From Planobispora longispora (lineage in GTDB: Bacteria > Actinomycetota > Actinomycetes > Streptosporangiales > Streptosporangiaceae): a DNA stretch of 64,000 nucleotides. The stretch is from NCBI RefSeq assembly GCF_016863135.1, contig NZ_BOOH01000062.1, positions 1 to 64,000 on the forward strand. The letters are read 5' to 3'. Below the pieces are notes generated by a model. That model did no database searches. It was not told the DNA's origin and saw only the letters and a list, made by a program, of their open reading frames with translations. Made by a program: the position numbers and the translations under genes. How positions within the stretch are numbered: the stretch's first letter is position 1; each line of letters begins with the position of its first letter. Positions 50,609 through 60,794 of this stretch are shown here, in pieces.

Positions 50609-51853
50609 TTACTTCGCGCGCCGGGCCGCGATGGCCTCGCGGTAGGCCTCCACGGTCCGCTGCGCGACGACGTTCCAGGTGAAGCGCTCCATGACCCGGT
50701 CGTAGCCCTTCCTGCCGACCGCGGCCCGCTCCTCGGGGGAGTCGTGCAGGCGGCGCAGCACGGCGGCCAGCTCCTCCGGGTCGCCCGGGGCGACCTGGAT
50801 GGCCGCGTCGCCGACCACCTCGGGCAGCGCGCCGGTCCGCGAGGCGACCAGCGGGGTCCCGCAGGCCATGTGCTCGACGGCGGGGAGCGAGAAGCCCTCG
50901 TAGAGCGAGGGGACGACCGAGATCTCCGAGGTGGCGATCAGCTCGCCCAGCTCGTCGTCGGAGATGCCGTGCACGAACCGGACGCGGTCCCGCAGGGAGA
51001 GCTCGGCGACGAGTTTCTCGGTGGGGCCGCCCGCGGTCGGCTTGCTGACCACGGTCAGGTTCACGTCGCGCTCGGTGGCGAGCTTGGCGACCGCGCGCAG
51101 CAGCGTCGCCACGCCCTTCATCGGGGAGTCGGCGCTGGCCACCGCGACGATCGAGCCGGGCCGCTTGGGCAGCTCCGGGCGCGGGTGGAAGTAGCGGGTG
51201 TCCACGCCCAGCGGGATGAGCCGCATGTTGGCCTGGGGCACGTTGAAGTCGCGGTGGATGTCGGCGAGGGAGGACTCGCTGACGGTGAGGATCGGGTTCA
51301 GCCGGGGGGCGACCTTGGCCTGCATCCGCACGAAGCCGTACCACCGCCGCAGCGAGAACTGCTTGCGCAGCGGGGCGGCCTTCAGCTCGATCCGCCGGTC
51401 CACGCTGATCGGGTGGTGGATGGTGCCGACCACCGGGAACAGCTTCTGGATGCCGAGCAGGCCGTACCCGAGCGTCTGGTTGTCCTGGACCACGTCGAAG
51501 TCGCCGACGCGCTTGGCCAGCTCGCGGCGGGCGCGCAGGGTGAAGGTCAGCGGCTCGGGGAACCCGGCCGTCCACATGGTCGCGACCTCGAGCCAGTCGA
51601 TCCAGTCGCGGAACTCGCCCAGGCCGGGCGTGCGGAAGGGATCGTCGTCGCGGTACAGGTCCAGGCTGGGGACCTTGTTGAGGATGACGCCCTCGTCCAG
51701 CTCGGGGTACGGCTGGCCGGAGAAGACCTCGACGTGATGCCCGAGCGCGACGAGTTCACGGCTGAGATGACGCAGGTAGACACCCTGGCCACCGCAGGTC
51801 GGCTTGCTGCGGTAGGACAACAGCGCGACCCGCAGCGAATCACCATCCGGCAC
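50609..51853 (-). CDS. Family 4 glycosyltransferase
   Basis: The 414-residue retaining GT-B glycosyltransferase has an N-terminal Gly-rich acceptor loop (SKPTCGGQGVYLRHL) and a C-terminal domain with the GT4 signature PSLYEGFSLPAVEHMACGTPLVAS (in pieces, about 305-330). It likely uses a nucleotide-sugar, possibly GDP-mannose-derived given the divergent dehydratase gene. The ATG start is at 51853. It is the first gene of a three-gene operon with a methyltransferase and a cyclase-fold protein. Confidence 0.92.
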   Translation of the reverse strand: MPDGDSLRVALLSYRSKPTCGGQGVYLRHLSRELVALGHHVEVFSGQPYPELDEGVILNKVPSLDLYRDDDPFRTPGLGEFRDWIDWLEVATMWTAGFPEPLTFTLRARRELAKRVGDFDVVQDNQTLGYGLLGIQKLFPVVGTIHHPISVDRRIELKAAPLRKQFSLRRWYGFVRMQAKVAPRLNPILTVSESSLADIHRDFNVPQANMRLIPLGVDTRYFHPRPELPKRPGSIVAVASADSPMKGVATLLRAVAKLATERDVNLTVVSKPTAGGPTEKLVAELSLRDRVRFVHGISDDELGELIATSEISVVPSLYEGFSLPAVEHMACGTPLVASRTGALPEVVGDAAIQVAPGDPEELAAVLRRLHDSPEERAAVGRKGYDRVMERFTWNVVAQRTVEAYREAIAARRAK

Positions 51854-52160
51854 GGCAACCCCTTCCTCACCCTGTCCGAGCGAGGACAGGTACCGTGAAA
51901 GATGACCTTAGACCTCGGACCATACCATTCGATAGTCCTGGCCTGCTTAATGTGGAATTGTGTCCAACAACACCCTCACCAGGCACGAGCTGCGATGTTA
52001 GCCTGACCGAATCCGGCTCAGTGGAACGTGTTCTAGATGCGATGTGATCGATGAGGTGCTCACATCGGAGCAGAGCGGTACATTCGCCAGTCAACACCAC
52101 ACTGTTCGGGCGAGAAGACGGTCCGGGCGAGAGCCCTGCCCGACGAGCAAGGAGGACGCG
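51854..52160. other. Divergent promoter region, GT4 operon and GDP-mannose dehydratase
   Basis: This stretch of 307 bp has AT-rich segments at 51900-51960, a perfect KstR-consensus 14-mer at 52022-52035 and an AAGGAGG ribosome-binding site at 52149-52155. No small gene is evident. Confidence 0.5.
52022..52035. promoter_or_regulatory. KstR-consensus site before the GDP-mannose dehydratase
   Basis: TGGAACGTGTTCTA matches TnnAACnnGTTnnA at every fixed position, 125 bp before the TTG start. The gene context (sugar nucleotide) is unexpected for KstR, so it may be a chance match or an extension of the regulon. Confidence 0.5.
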
Positions 52161-53186
52161 TTGGCCAGGCGCGCGCTGATCACCGGCATCACCGGACAGG
52201 ACGGTTCCTACCTGGCCGAGCATCTGCTCAGTGAGGGCTACGAGGTCTGGGGCCTCGTCCGGGGGCAGGCCAACCCCCGGGTCTCCCGGGTGCGCAAGCT
52301 CCTGCAGGACGTCCAGCTCGTCCGGGGCGACCTGCTCGACCAGGGCTCGCTGATCTCGGCGGTGGAGAAGGTCCGGCCGGACGAGGTCTACAACTTGGGC
52401 GCGATCTCGTTCGTGCCGATGTCGTGGGAGCAGGCGGAGCTGACCGCCGAGGTCACCGGCATGGGCGTGCTGCGCATGCTGGAGGCCATCCGGGTCTGCT
52501 CGGGCATCTCCTCGCGGACCGCCGCGGGCTCCGACCAGATCCGCTTCTACCAGGCGTCGTCCTCGGAGATGTTCGGCCAGGTCCGCGAGACCCCGCAGGC
52601 CGAGACGACCCCCTTCCACCCGCGCTCGCCGTACGGCGTGGCCAAGGCCTACGGCCACTTCCTGACCCAGAACTACCGCGAGTCCTACGGCATGTTCGCC
52701 GTCTCCGGGATCCTGTTCAACCACGAGTCCCCGCGCCGCGGCGCCGAGTTCGTCACCCGGAAGGTCTCCCTGGGCGTGGCCCGCATCAAGCTCGGCCTGG
52801 CCTCCGAGCTGCGCCTGGGCAACCTGGAGGCCCGCCGCGACTGGGGCTACGCGGGCGACTACGTCCGCGCGATGCACATGATGCTCCAGGCCGAGGCCCC
52901 CGAGGACTACGTGATCGGCACCGGCCGCACCCAGTCGGTGCGCGAGCTGGTCGAGGCGGCCTTCAGCGCCGCGGGCCTCGACTGGGAGCAGTACGTGGTC
53001 TGCGACCAGGCCCTGCACCGCCCGGCCGAGGTCGACCTGCTCTGCGCCGACCCGAAGAAGGCCCGCGTCCAGCTCGGCTGGGAGCCGTCGGTCTCCTTCG
53101 AGGAACTGGTGGCGACGATGGTCGAGGCCGACATCAAGCTCCTGTCCGAGGGCGGCGACCCCGACCAGGACTCCTCCTGGCCCTGA
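52161..53186 (+). CDS. gmd: GDP-mannose 4,6-dehydratase-like SDR
   Basis: This 341-residue extended SDR probably converts GDP-mannose to GDP-4-keto-6-deoxymannose. Visible motifs are the nucleotide fold RRALITGITGQDGSYLAEHLL (in parts, residues 3-23), the catalytic ASSSEMFG, the YGVAKAYGH Tyr-Lys pair and FNHESPRRGAEFVTRK. The TTG at 52161 is supported by AAGGAGG six bases upstream. It is divergent from the GT4-methyltransferase operon, fitting synthesis of a deoxysugar-containing glycan. Confidence 0.92.
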   Translation: MARRALITGITGQDGSYLAEHLLSEGYEVWGLVRGQANPRVSRVRKLLQDVQLVRGDLLDQGSLISAVEKVRPDEVYNLGAISFVPMSWEQAELTAEVTGMGVLRMLEAIRVCSGISSRTAAGSDQIRFYQASSSEMFGQVRETPQAETTPFHPRSPYGVAKAYGHFLTQNYRESYGMFAVSGILFNHESPRRGAEFVTRKVSLGVARIKLGLASELRLGNLEARRDWGYAGDYVRAMHMMLQAEAPEDYVIGTGRTQSVRELVEAAFSAAGLDWEQYVVCDQALHRPAEVDLLCADPKKARVQLGWEPSVSFEELVATMVEADIKLLSEGGDPDQDSSWP

Positions 53187-53273
53187 CCCCGCAGGCCGCA
53201 GATCAGGCGGATCTCGCCACGGCCGGTGGAACCTGGCGGTGGCTCCCCGTGTCCCCGGCTCTGAAGGGGATGG

Positions 53274-53954
53274 TCAGGAGCCGAGGATCAGGCCGGTGCA
53301 GGAGGTCAGGAGGGCCAGGGCCGAGACCGCGAACGCGCCGATCATCGCGGCTCTGCGGCCGCGCCGGATGCCGAAGCCGTACAGCACCATGACGGGGATG
53401 AAGGCCACGCAGAGCGGGACGAGGGCGAGCAGGCCCACCGAGGCCCAGACGCCCCGCTCGCCCGTGGGCACGACCCGGTCGCCCTCGGGGGTGAGGGCGG
53501 CGGGGAAGACCTCGCCCGCCTCCGCGTCCGGCACGGTGTCGATGACGATCGGCTCGCGCGCCGGGTCGTCGAAGGTGAACCGGGCGTCGCAGTCGTAGCG
53601 CCCCTCGCCGAGGTCCTCGCACGACAGGACCTCGGCGGTGCCCGGCGTGCCCCTGTCGCCGAGCGCGATCTCCAGGCCGGGACGGGTCGTGTCGACGACG
53701 ACGTAGGCCAGCAGCAGCATCAGGCCGATCAGGAAGAGCATCGTCACCGGCCCGGCGACCGGTCCGGTGAGCCCTCGTTCCCGGGCGGGAACGCGCGCCT
53801 TGCCGGACGGCGTTCCGGGGCGGGCCCGGCCGCCGGCGGCTCCGGCCCCGCCGGCCGCGCGCTCGGAGGGCCGCCGGGCGGGCTTCTTCCCGGACCGGGG
53901 CTTCCGTCTGGCGTCTGGCATGCGCGTCATGTTCCCGAGCGTGGCGGATGGCAC
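53274..53954 (-). CDS. DUF3592-like membrane protein
   Basis: The protein is up to 226 residues long, with a basic Ala/Gly/Arg/Pro-rich N-terminus (about 10-65). A transmembrane segment follows (MLFLIGLMLLLAYVVVDT), then an extracytoplasmic domain of about 80 residues with the paired Cys CEDLGEGRYDCDA, and two further hydrophobic segments. The pattern fits DUF3592-type proteins of unknown function. The start could be the ATG at 53954, 53930 or slightly later. It stands alone. Confidence 0.65.
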   Translation of the reverse strand: MPSATLGNMTRMPDARRKPRSGKKPARRPSERAAGGAGAAGGRARPGTPSGKARVPARERGLTGPVAGPVTMLFLIGLMLLLAYVVVDTTRPGLEIALGDRGTPGTAEVLSCEDLGEGRYDCDARFTFDDPAREPIVIDTVPDAEAGEVFPAALTPEGDRVVPTGERGVWASVGLLALVPLCVAFIPVMVLYGFGIRRGRRAAMIGAFAVSALALLTSCTGLILGS

Positions 53955-54182
53955 TTGAGGATCGGCTGCAGTCTATTGACGGGCGGGTGGTGCCCGGGAC
54001 CGCGCCGGCGTTCGGAGCGGTACGGAAGGGCAGGTCAGGGCCGCTCGCCGCGGGCTCTCAGCGTCCGCTCAGCATGGCTCAGCGTGGGCACAGGATCGCC
54101 GGGGCACCGTGGAGGCGATCTTTCACACGGTTTGATCCCCATCGCCCGCCACCTCACGGGGCCTGTCACAGAGGAGTCCGTC

Positions 54183-55181
54183 ATGCTGGTCCACGCCACA
54201 GGTCCGGGGCACCGGACGCACCCGGAAGACCTCCTCAACGGCCCGGTCCTCTCCGCCGGGCTGCACCGGGTGGAGAAGCGCCTGAACAGTCTGAGCAACT
54301 CCTCCCGGCTGCCCCTCATCAACCGCGCGGCCGGGCGGATCACCGGTGCGGGCGGCAAGCGGCTGCGGCCCGCGCTGACCCTGGCCACCGCGCTCGCGCT
54401 GGGCGGGCGGATCGACCGGCGGACGGTGACCGCGGCGGCGTGCGTGGAGCTGATCCACGCGGGGTCGCTGGTCCACGACGATCTGATGGACAACGCCGCG
54501 GAACGGCGCGGCGTGCGGACCGTCAACGCCGAGCTGGGTAACGGCGGAGCGCTGGTCGTGGGCGACTTCATGGTGGCCAGGGCCTGGCTCGCCGCGTTGT
54601 CGTCGACCTCCAGGGCGGTGGCCGAGACGCTGGCCACCACGCTGGTCGAGCTGGCCGAGGGCCAGTTCCAGGAGACCGCCGACCTCTTCGACGCCGGCCG
54701 TACCCCCGCCGACGCCCTGGAGTCGGTCCGCCGCAAGACCGCCTCGCTGTTCCGGACGAGCTGCGTGGTCGCGCACCGGGACGGACAGGCCATGGCGGAG
54801 TACGGCGAGCGGTTCGGGACGCTGTTCCAGATCCTCGACGACCTGCTCGACCTGGCCTCCACCGCGGAACTGCTCGGCAAGTCGGTGGGCAACGACCTGA
54901 GGCAGGGCGTCTACAGCTTCCCGCTGCTGACCGCGCTGGAGCGGGACTGCGGGGACCTGCGCCCGTTCCTGGGGCGGAGGCTGACCGAGGACGAGATCAC
55001 GGTCGTCCTCGCCCGGCTGCGGAACAGCTCCATGGCCGGGGAGACGATCGCGCACTGCCGCGCTCTGGCCGCCGACGCGCTCGCCGCGCTCCCCGGCATC
55101 GCCGACCCGGAGGCCGCCGCCTTCCTGCGCGGCCTGCCGTCCGCCTACGTCGACCGGGCGGAGGCGTCGCTCGCCGGGTGA
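54183..55181 (+). CDS. Polyprenyl diphosphate synthase
   Basis: The 332-residue trans-prenyltransferase condenses isopentenyl diphosphate with allylic diphosphates. Both Asp-rich motifs are present: DDLMD (residues 99-103) and DDLLD (219-223), with the usual GGKRLRP (57-63). The residues five and four before the first motif (SL) are small, which allows long products such as nona- or decaprenyl for menaquinone; product length is inference. The ATG at 54183 is preceded by AGAGGAG. It is convergent with the P450 gene. Confidence 0.93.
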   Translation: MLVHATGPGHRTHPEDLLNGPVLSAGLHRVEKRLNSLSNSSRLPLINRAAGRITGAGGKRLRPALTLATALALGGRIDRRTVTAAACVELIHAGSLVHDDLMDNAAERRGVRTVNAELGNGGALVVGDFMVARAWLAALSSTSRAVAETLATTLVELAEGQFQETADLFDAGRTPADALESVRRKTASLFRTSCVVAHRDGQAMAEYGERFGTLFQILDDLLDLASTAELLGKSVGNDLRQGVYSFPLLTALERDCGDLRPFLGRRLTEDEITVVLARLRNSSMAGETIAHCRALAADALAALPGIADPEAAAFLRGLPSAYVDRAEASLAG

Positions 55182-55209
55182 GCGGGCGGCCGGGTCGCGG
55201 GCGGCGCGT

Positions 55210-56415
55210 TCAGGTGAGCGTGACCGGCAGCTCCTTGATGCCGTTGATGAAGTAGGAGCGCAGGCGGCGGACCGGACCGGCCTGGGCGAGCTTGGGCAGC
55301 CGGTCGGCCAGGACCTCCAGCATCACCCGGAGTTCGAGCTTGGCCAGGTGGTTGCCGAGGCAGAAGTGGGCCCCGCCGCCGCCGAAGCCGATGTGCGGGT
55401 TGGGGTCGCGGCCGATGTCGAAGACGCCGGGCGAGTCGAACACGTCCTCGTCGCGGTTGGCCGAGCTGTAGAACACCACGATCTTGTCGCCCTCGCGGAC
55501 CGGCTGGCCGCCGATCACCGTGTCGGCGGTCGCCGTACGGCGGAAGAGGTTGACCGGGGAGGCCCAGCGGACGATCTCGTCGGCCGCGGTGCCGGCCAGG
55601 GAGGGGTCGGCCACCAGCCGGGCCCACTGGTCGGGGTGCTCGAAGAGGGCGAGCATGCCGCCGGAGGCCCCGTTGCGGGTGGTCTCGTTGCCCGCGACGA
55701 GCAGCAGCAGCACGAACAGGTCGAACTCGTCCTCGCTGAGCGCCTCGCCGTTCTCGGCGGGCTGCAGGAGCTTGGTGATGATGTCGTCGCGGGGCTCCGC
55801 GCGCCGCTGGGCCGCCAGCTCGTTGGCGTAGGCGTAGACCTCCATGGCGGCGGCGTGCCCCTCGGCGGGGTCGGCGGCGTAGTCGGGGTCCTCGGCGCCG
55901 ATCATCCGGTTGGACCAGGAGAAGATCTTCTGCCGGTCCTCGACGGGCGCGCCGAGCAGCTCGCAGATCACGTACAGCGGGAGCGGGGCGGCGATGTCCC
56001 GGACGAAGTCGACCGAGGGGCGGCCCTTGGCCTCGTCCACCAGGTCGTGGCAGATGTCGCGGATGTGCTGCTCCAGCTGCCCGATGATCCGCGGAGTGAA
56101 GCCCCGGTTGACCAGGGAACGGCGCCGGGTGTGCTCCGGCGGGTCCTGGTTGAGCATCATCAGCCGCTGCATCTCGCGCTCGGCCTCGGGGATCTCGTTG
56201 AACAGGGCGAGCTTGCGGCTGGAGGAGAACAGCTCCGAATGGCGGGAGACATGGACGACGTCGGCGTGCTTGGTCACCGCCCAGAAGGGGGGCCAGTCCC
56301 GCGCGTCGTCGCCGTGGTGGCGGTAGACGGGGGCGTTGGCCCGCAACCAGGCGAGCTGCTCATGCGGTGGCCCGTGCTGCGCGTAGAGATCCTGATCGAC
56401 GAGGTCGATGTCCAT
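55210..56415 (-). CDS. Cytochrome P450 (CYP124/125-like)
   Basis: The 401-residue soluble P450 has the I-helix LLLVAGNETTRNG (AGNETTRN is characteristic of mycobacterial CYP124 and CYP125), ExxR in DEIVRW, the perf region and the heme loop FGGGGAHFCLG with Cys352. It ends NGIKELPVTLT like CYP124. These enzymes oxidise the terminal carbon of cholesterol or branched-lipid side chains. The ATG at 56415 is supported by AGGAGG four bases upstream. Upstream lie two KstR2-like sites and a KstR box. Electrons may come from the ferredoxin at 45894. CYP124 versus CYP125 cannot be decided by eye. Confidence 0.93.
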   Translation of the reverse strand: MDIDLVDQDLYAQHGPPHEQLAWLRANAPVYRHHGDDARDWPPFWAVTKHADVVHVSRHSELFSSSRKLALFNEIPEAEREMQRLMMLNQDPPEHTRRRSLVNRGFTPRIIGQLEQHIRDICHDLVDEAKGRPSVDFVRDIAAPLPLYVICELLGAPVEDRQKIFSWSNRMIGAEDPDYAADPAEGHAAAMEVYAYANELAAQRRAEPRDDIITKLLQPAENGEALSEDEFDLFVLLLLVAGNETTRNGASGGMLALFEHPDQWARLVADPSLAGTAADEIVRWASPVNLFRRTATADTVIGGQPVREGDKIVVFYSSANRDEDVFDSPGVFDIGRDPNPHIGFGGGGAHFCLGNHLAKLELRVMLEVLADRLPKLAQAGPVRRLRSYFINGIKELPVTLT

Positions 56416-56474
56416 GTGCCCTCCTGGAAAGGCGTACGTGCAGGGAAGCACGGAGCATGCGGGCGCGGCCCGGC

Positions 56475-56500
56475 GCCAAGCACTTGATCAAGCGCTTGGT
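56475..56500. promoter_or_regulatory. Paired KstR2-like sites before the P450
   Basis: CAAGCACTTG and CAAGCGCTTG occur back to back in a 24-bp near-palindrome. The second (56487-56500, ATCAAGCGCTTGGT) matches the KstR2 consensus AnCAAGnnCTTGnT exactly; the first differs at one outer base. KstR2 controls sterol-ring degradation in mycobacteria. The pair lies 60-85 bp before the P450 start. Confidence 0.6.
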
Positions 56501-56512
56501 CGGACTATTTTC

Positions 56513-56526
56513 TGAAACGTGTTCTA
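56513..56526. promoter_or_regulatory. KstR-type box before the P450
   Basis: TGAAACGTGTTCTA fits TnnAACnnGTTnnA at all fixed positions, 98 bp upstream of the P450 ATG and 13 bp from the KstR2-like pair. Confidence 0.72.
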
Positions 56527-56641
56527 TTACGCCGCGCGGGAAGAGTCAAGGGCCGGCGGTGTGACGGCCGCCTGCCGGACGTGTGACAGTCGTCTGCCGG
56601 GCACGGGACGGCCGCCCCGGGCCCCGGCGGCCGCGCGGTCC

Positions 56642-57475
56642 CTATCGGCGCAGCCGGACCAGGCAGGGAGTCGTCGAGAGCAGCTCGCGCGCCAGCTCCC
56701 GATCCCCCCTGACGACCGCCCCGACCGCCTCCGGGTCGCGGCGGTCGGCGAACAGGAAGCAGAACTCGATGACGTCCATGACGATCGTCGACTCCGGCCC
56801 CCCGGCGTCCTCGCCCAGACGGATCAGCCAGGTGCCGCCCCCGGGGCCGGTGAGGACCAGCTCGGCCACGCCCGTCACCGATCCGCCGCCGGCGCGGTGC
56901 GACAGGGGCAGGGAGCGGCATCCCATGTCCGCCATCGCGTACACGTGGTCGAACACCGGCTCCGGCAGGAGGATTCCCGTGACATTGCATATGTCCGTGC
57001 AATGCACCCAGGTCTCGAAGGCGCGGTTGGTGAGGTGATCCCTGGCCCGCAGCCGCAGCCCGCTCGCGACGATCTTCTCGTCGGCCAGGCCCGGCTCCGC
57101 CGCGCTCAGGAGCTCGCAGAGCGCGGCGGCCTGGGCCCGCCACCGCGCGAGCACCTCGTCGCGGCCCAGGCCCGCCGCGAGCACCTCGTCGGTGTACGCC
57201 TCCGGATCGTCGCTCGACGGCGGCCCTCCCGGCAGCGACGCGCCCAGCGCCGCGGCCAGCAGCCGGTCGGAGGCCATGAGATGGGCGATGACCTCATGGG
57301 CCATCCATCCGTGGATTACCGGCGCAGACCACGCCTCATCGGTCAGTTCAGGGAGTAACGCCTCCAGCGCCGCCACTCTGGCGGCGTACGGAGCCGCGTA
57401 CGCGGGAACGGGATGGGCGGGTCTGCGCCGTGCCAGTGCGGCTCTCAGAACGTCGTCACGGGTCACGTCCCTCAT
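56642..57475 (-). CDS. Maleylpyruvate-isomerase/DinB-like mycothiol-dependent family protein
   Basis: The 277-residue soluble protein has an N-terminal helical-bundle domain with the family's His pattern (HGWMAHEVIAHLMASDRLL, about 55-73, and FETWVHCTDI) and a C-terminal alpha/beta domain. Such proteins are putative mycothiol-dependent metalloenzymes; the reaction here is unknown. The ATG at 57475 has no strong ribosome-binding site, though the frame remains open upstream without recognisable homology. It lies between the P450 and a FadR-like regulator. Confidence 0.78.
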   Translation of the reverse strand: MRDVTRDDVLRAALARRRPAHPVPAYAAPYAARVAALEALLPELTDEAWSAPVIHGWMAHEVIAHLMASDRLLAAALGASLPGGPPSSDDPEAYTDEVLAAGLGRDEVLARWRAQAAALCELLSAAEPGLADEKIVASGLRLRARDHLTNRAFETWVHCTDICNVTGILLPEPVFDHVYAMADMGCRSLPLSHRAGGGSVTGVAELVLTGPGGGTWLIRLGEDAGGPESTIVMDVIEFCFLFADRRDPEAVGAVVRGDRELARELLSTTPCLVRLRR

Positions 57476-57552
57476 TCGACGAGCCGTCCCGTTAAGATCA
57501 CATCGCGATCTTCCTTTCCGGGCCGGACCGCATGATTTCCGGGTCCCGGGAG

Positions 57553-58227
57553 TCAGTCCGGGACCCGGCGGAGCCACTCCTCGACGTCGGCGACGTGCAC
57601 CGTGGCCCAGGCGCGGGCGACCTCGGGGCGGCGGGAGGCGATGGCCTCGCAGATCGCGGCGTGCTGCTCGCGGGTCCTCTCCAGGGCGTTCTCCCGCACG
57701 AGGCCCTCCCAGACGCGGGCGCGGGTGTTCGGGCCGGACAGGCACCCCAGGAGGGAGCAGAGCACCGCGTTCCCCGAGCCCTCCGCGATGCGCCGGTGGA
57801 AGCGCAGGTCGTTGTCGACGAGCTCGGCCACGCTGGGGTTCTCGGGCAGCGAGGCGAGGATCTCCCGCAGTTCGGCGATCTCGGCGTCGGTCATCTCCGT
57901 CGCGGCCATCGCGGTGGCCGCGGGCTCCAGGATCCGGCGGACCTGGAAGAACTGGAGCACGGTGTCGTCCCGCTGGAAGTCGACCACGAACGCCATGGCG
58001 TCCAGCAGGAGGTTCGGCTCCAGGCTGGTCACGTAGGTGCCGTCCCCCTGGCGCACGTCCAGCACGTTGATCAGCGTCAGGGCGCGCACCGCCTCGCGCA
58101 GGGAGTTGCGGGACAGCCCCAGCCGCCCGGCGAGGTCGGCCTCCTTCGGGAGTCTGCTGCCCGGCGCGAGCTCGCCGGACAGGATCATCTGCTTGATCCT
58201 GTCGATGGCGGCGTCGGTGACCGCCAC
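57553..58227 (-). CDS. GntR-family (FCD/FadR-type) regulator
   Basis: The 224-residue regulator has an N-terminal winged helix (LSGELAPGSRLPKEADLAGRLGLSRNSLREAV in pieces, about 16-47) and a C-terminal all-helical FCD ligand domain (about 75-215) with the metal-binding pattern DLRFHRRIAEGSGN...EQHAAI. FCD regulators respond to organic acids or acyl-CoA-type ligands. The GTG at 58227 has GGGAGG six bases upstream. An AGAC-type inverted repeat at 58252-58266 is a likely autoregulatory operator. Its targets may include the flanking genes. Confidence 0.92.
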   Translation of the reverse strand: MAVTDAAIDRIKQMILSGELAPGSRLPKEADLAGRLGLSRNSLREAVRALTLINVLDVRQGDGTYVTSLEPNLLLDAMAFVVDFQRDDTVLQFFQVRRILEPAATAMAATEMTDAEIAELREILASLPENPSVAELVDNDLRFHRRIAEGSGNAVLCSLLGCLSGPNTRARVWEGLVRENALERTREQHAAICEAIASRRPEVARAWATVHVADVEEWLRRVPD

Positions 58228-58251
58228 GCTTCACCTCCCGGAGACTCGCCC

Positions 58252-58266
58252 AGACGTCCGATGTCT
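58252..58266. promoter_or_regulatory. Inverted repeat before the FCD regulator
   Basis: AGACGTCCGATGTCT has 7-bp arms (AGACGTC / GATGTCT) with a single mismatch around one central base, 25 bp before the start. It is a candidate GntR/FCD operator. Confidence 0.5.
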
Positions 58267-58413
58267 AGGAGTGTATGGCGGGCGGTGGATGGTGCGGACC
58301 TTCCCCCGTGCCGGGGTTCTTCCCGCGCATCGGAGTCCCTTCTCCGCGCCGGGTTCCTTCCTGAGCGCCGGGGTCCTCCGCGCGCGCCGGAGTTCCCGGT
58401 CGCGCCGGGGCGA

Positions 58414-59433
58414 TCAGGGGCGCAGGGCGAACCGGACGCGGTCGGGGCCCGCCGTACGGCGGACCACCCCGCGCACCTCCAGCGCCCGCAGGTGCGCGGC
58501 CGCCTCCCCGGCGGCCATACCGCGCATCGTCGGCGACAGCTCCGCCCAGGGGCGGTTCCAGGTCATCCGCCCGGCGACCTCCCAGATGGTGAGCGGCTCG
58601 TGCTCCCGCGCCAGCAGGGAGGCGAGGGCCAGCAGCTTCTCCTCGTGGTGCGCGTGGATCTCCATCGCCCGGTCCGCCGAGCCGGGGAAGGTCCATTCGT
58701 GCGCGGGCAGGGTCTCCAGCTCGCCCAGCTCCGCCACCTTCTCCAGGGAGGCCATGAAGTCGCCGAGCGGATCGACGTCGTCGCGGTCGTAGGGGTAGAC
58801 GCCGACGTGCGGGGTGATCCCCGGCAGCACGTGGTCGCCGGTGAAGAGCCGGTCGGCGTCCCGCAGGTGGAGGCAGACGTGACCGGGGGTGTGGCCGGGC
58901 GTCCAGACCACCCGGAGCTCGCGGCCGGGCAGGTCGACCAGGTCCCCGTCGTGCAGTTCCCGGTCGGGCGGGGCGGGCGGCCGGGGCCGCTGCGCGGTCA
59001 CCTCCTCCACCTCGGACGCGTCGGCCCCCGCGCGTCTGAGCATGTCGGCCTGGAAGCTGCGGTGCTCCCTGTCCTGGAGCTCGTTCATGAGCCTGACCAG
59101 GGCGGCGTCGGCCTCGTGCATGGCGATCCACGCCCCGGACTCCTCCCGGACCTGCCCGGCGAGCCCGGCGTGGTCCGGGTGGAAGTGGGTGACCACCACG
59201 CCCCGGACCTCGCGCACGCCGATGCCGGCCGAGTCGAGGCCGTCCCGGAGCGCCAGCCAGGCGTCGGGGTGGTTCCAGCCCGCGTCGACGAGGACCGGCC
59301 CGCCGGGGGACTCGATCGCGTAGACGAGCGTGTAGCCGAGCGGGTTGCCCGGGATGGGGACCGGGACGCTCCACACCCCGCCGCCGAGGTCGGTCGGGCG
59401 CTGCTCGCTGTACGGCCTGCGGCGGGTCTTCAA
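58414..59433 (-). CDS. MBL-fold metallohydrolase (paralog of 31413-32465)
   Basis: The 339-residue metallo-beta-lactamase-fold protein has THFHPDHAG, TPGHTPGHV and FTGDHVLPG metal motifs and the same C-terminal helical tail (IWEVAGRMTWNRPW) as the paralog at 31.4 kb. The TTG at 59433 is my preferred start because GGGAG lies eight bases upstream; the frame stays open further upstream but in the shadow of the thiolase gene. It lies between the FCD regulator and the FadA5-like thiolase, suggesting hydrolysis of a steroid-derived thioester or lactone, which is inference. Confidence 0.85.
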   Translation of the reverse strand: MKTRRRPYSEQRPTDLGGGVWSVPVPIPGNPLGYTLVYAIESPGGPVLVDAGWNHPDAWLALRDGLDSAGIGVREVRGVVVTHFHPDHAGLAGQVREESGAWIAMHEADAALVRLMNELQDREHRSFQADMLRRAGADASEVEEVTAQRPRPPAPPDRELHDGDLVDLPGRELRVVWTPGHTPGHVCLHLRDADRLFTGDHVLPGITPHVGVYPYDRDDVDPLGDFMASLEKVAELGELETLPAHEWTFPGSADRAMEIHAHHEEKLLALASLLAREHEPLTIWEVAGRMTWNRPWAELSPTMRGMAAGEAAAHLRALEVRGVVRRTAGPDRVRFALRP

Positions 59434-59543
59434 TGCGGACGCTCCCGGTTCGAAGGGTTGCTCGGTCGTTCCCCGCGAGGGGGCCCGCGGTGTCCTCGGA
59501 CGTTTCCGGCGGCGACCTCCGGAGGGGCGCTTCCGGGACGCCG

Positions 59544-60791
<1,248 letters not shown>

Positions 60792-60794
60792 GTT

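Noticed and set aside
49866-51575. A 569-residue reading of the methyltransferase gene
   Set aside because: Its N-terminal 330 residues are an Arg/Pro-rich shadow of the glycosyltransferase; AAGGAG and a GTG at 50579 mark the true start.
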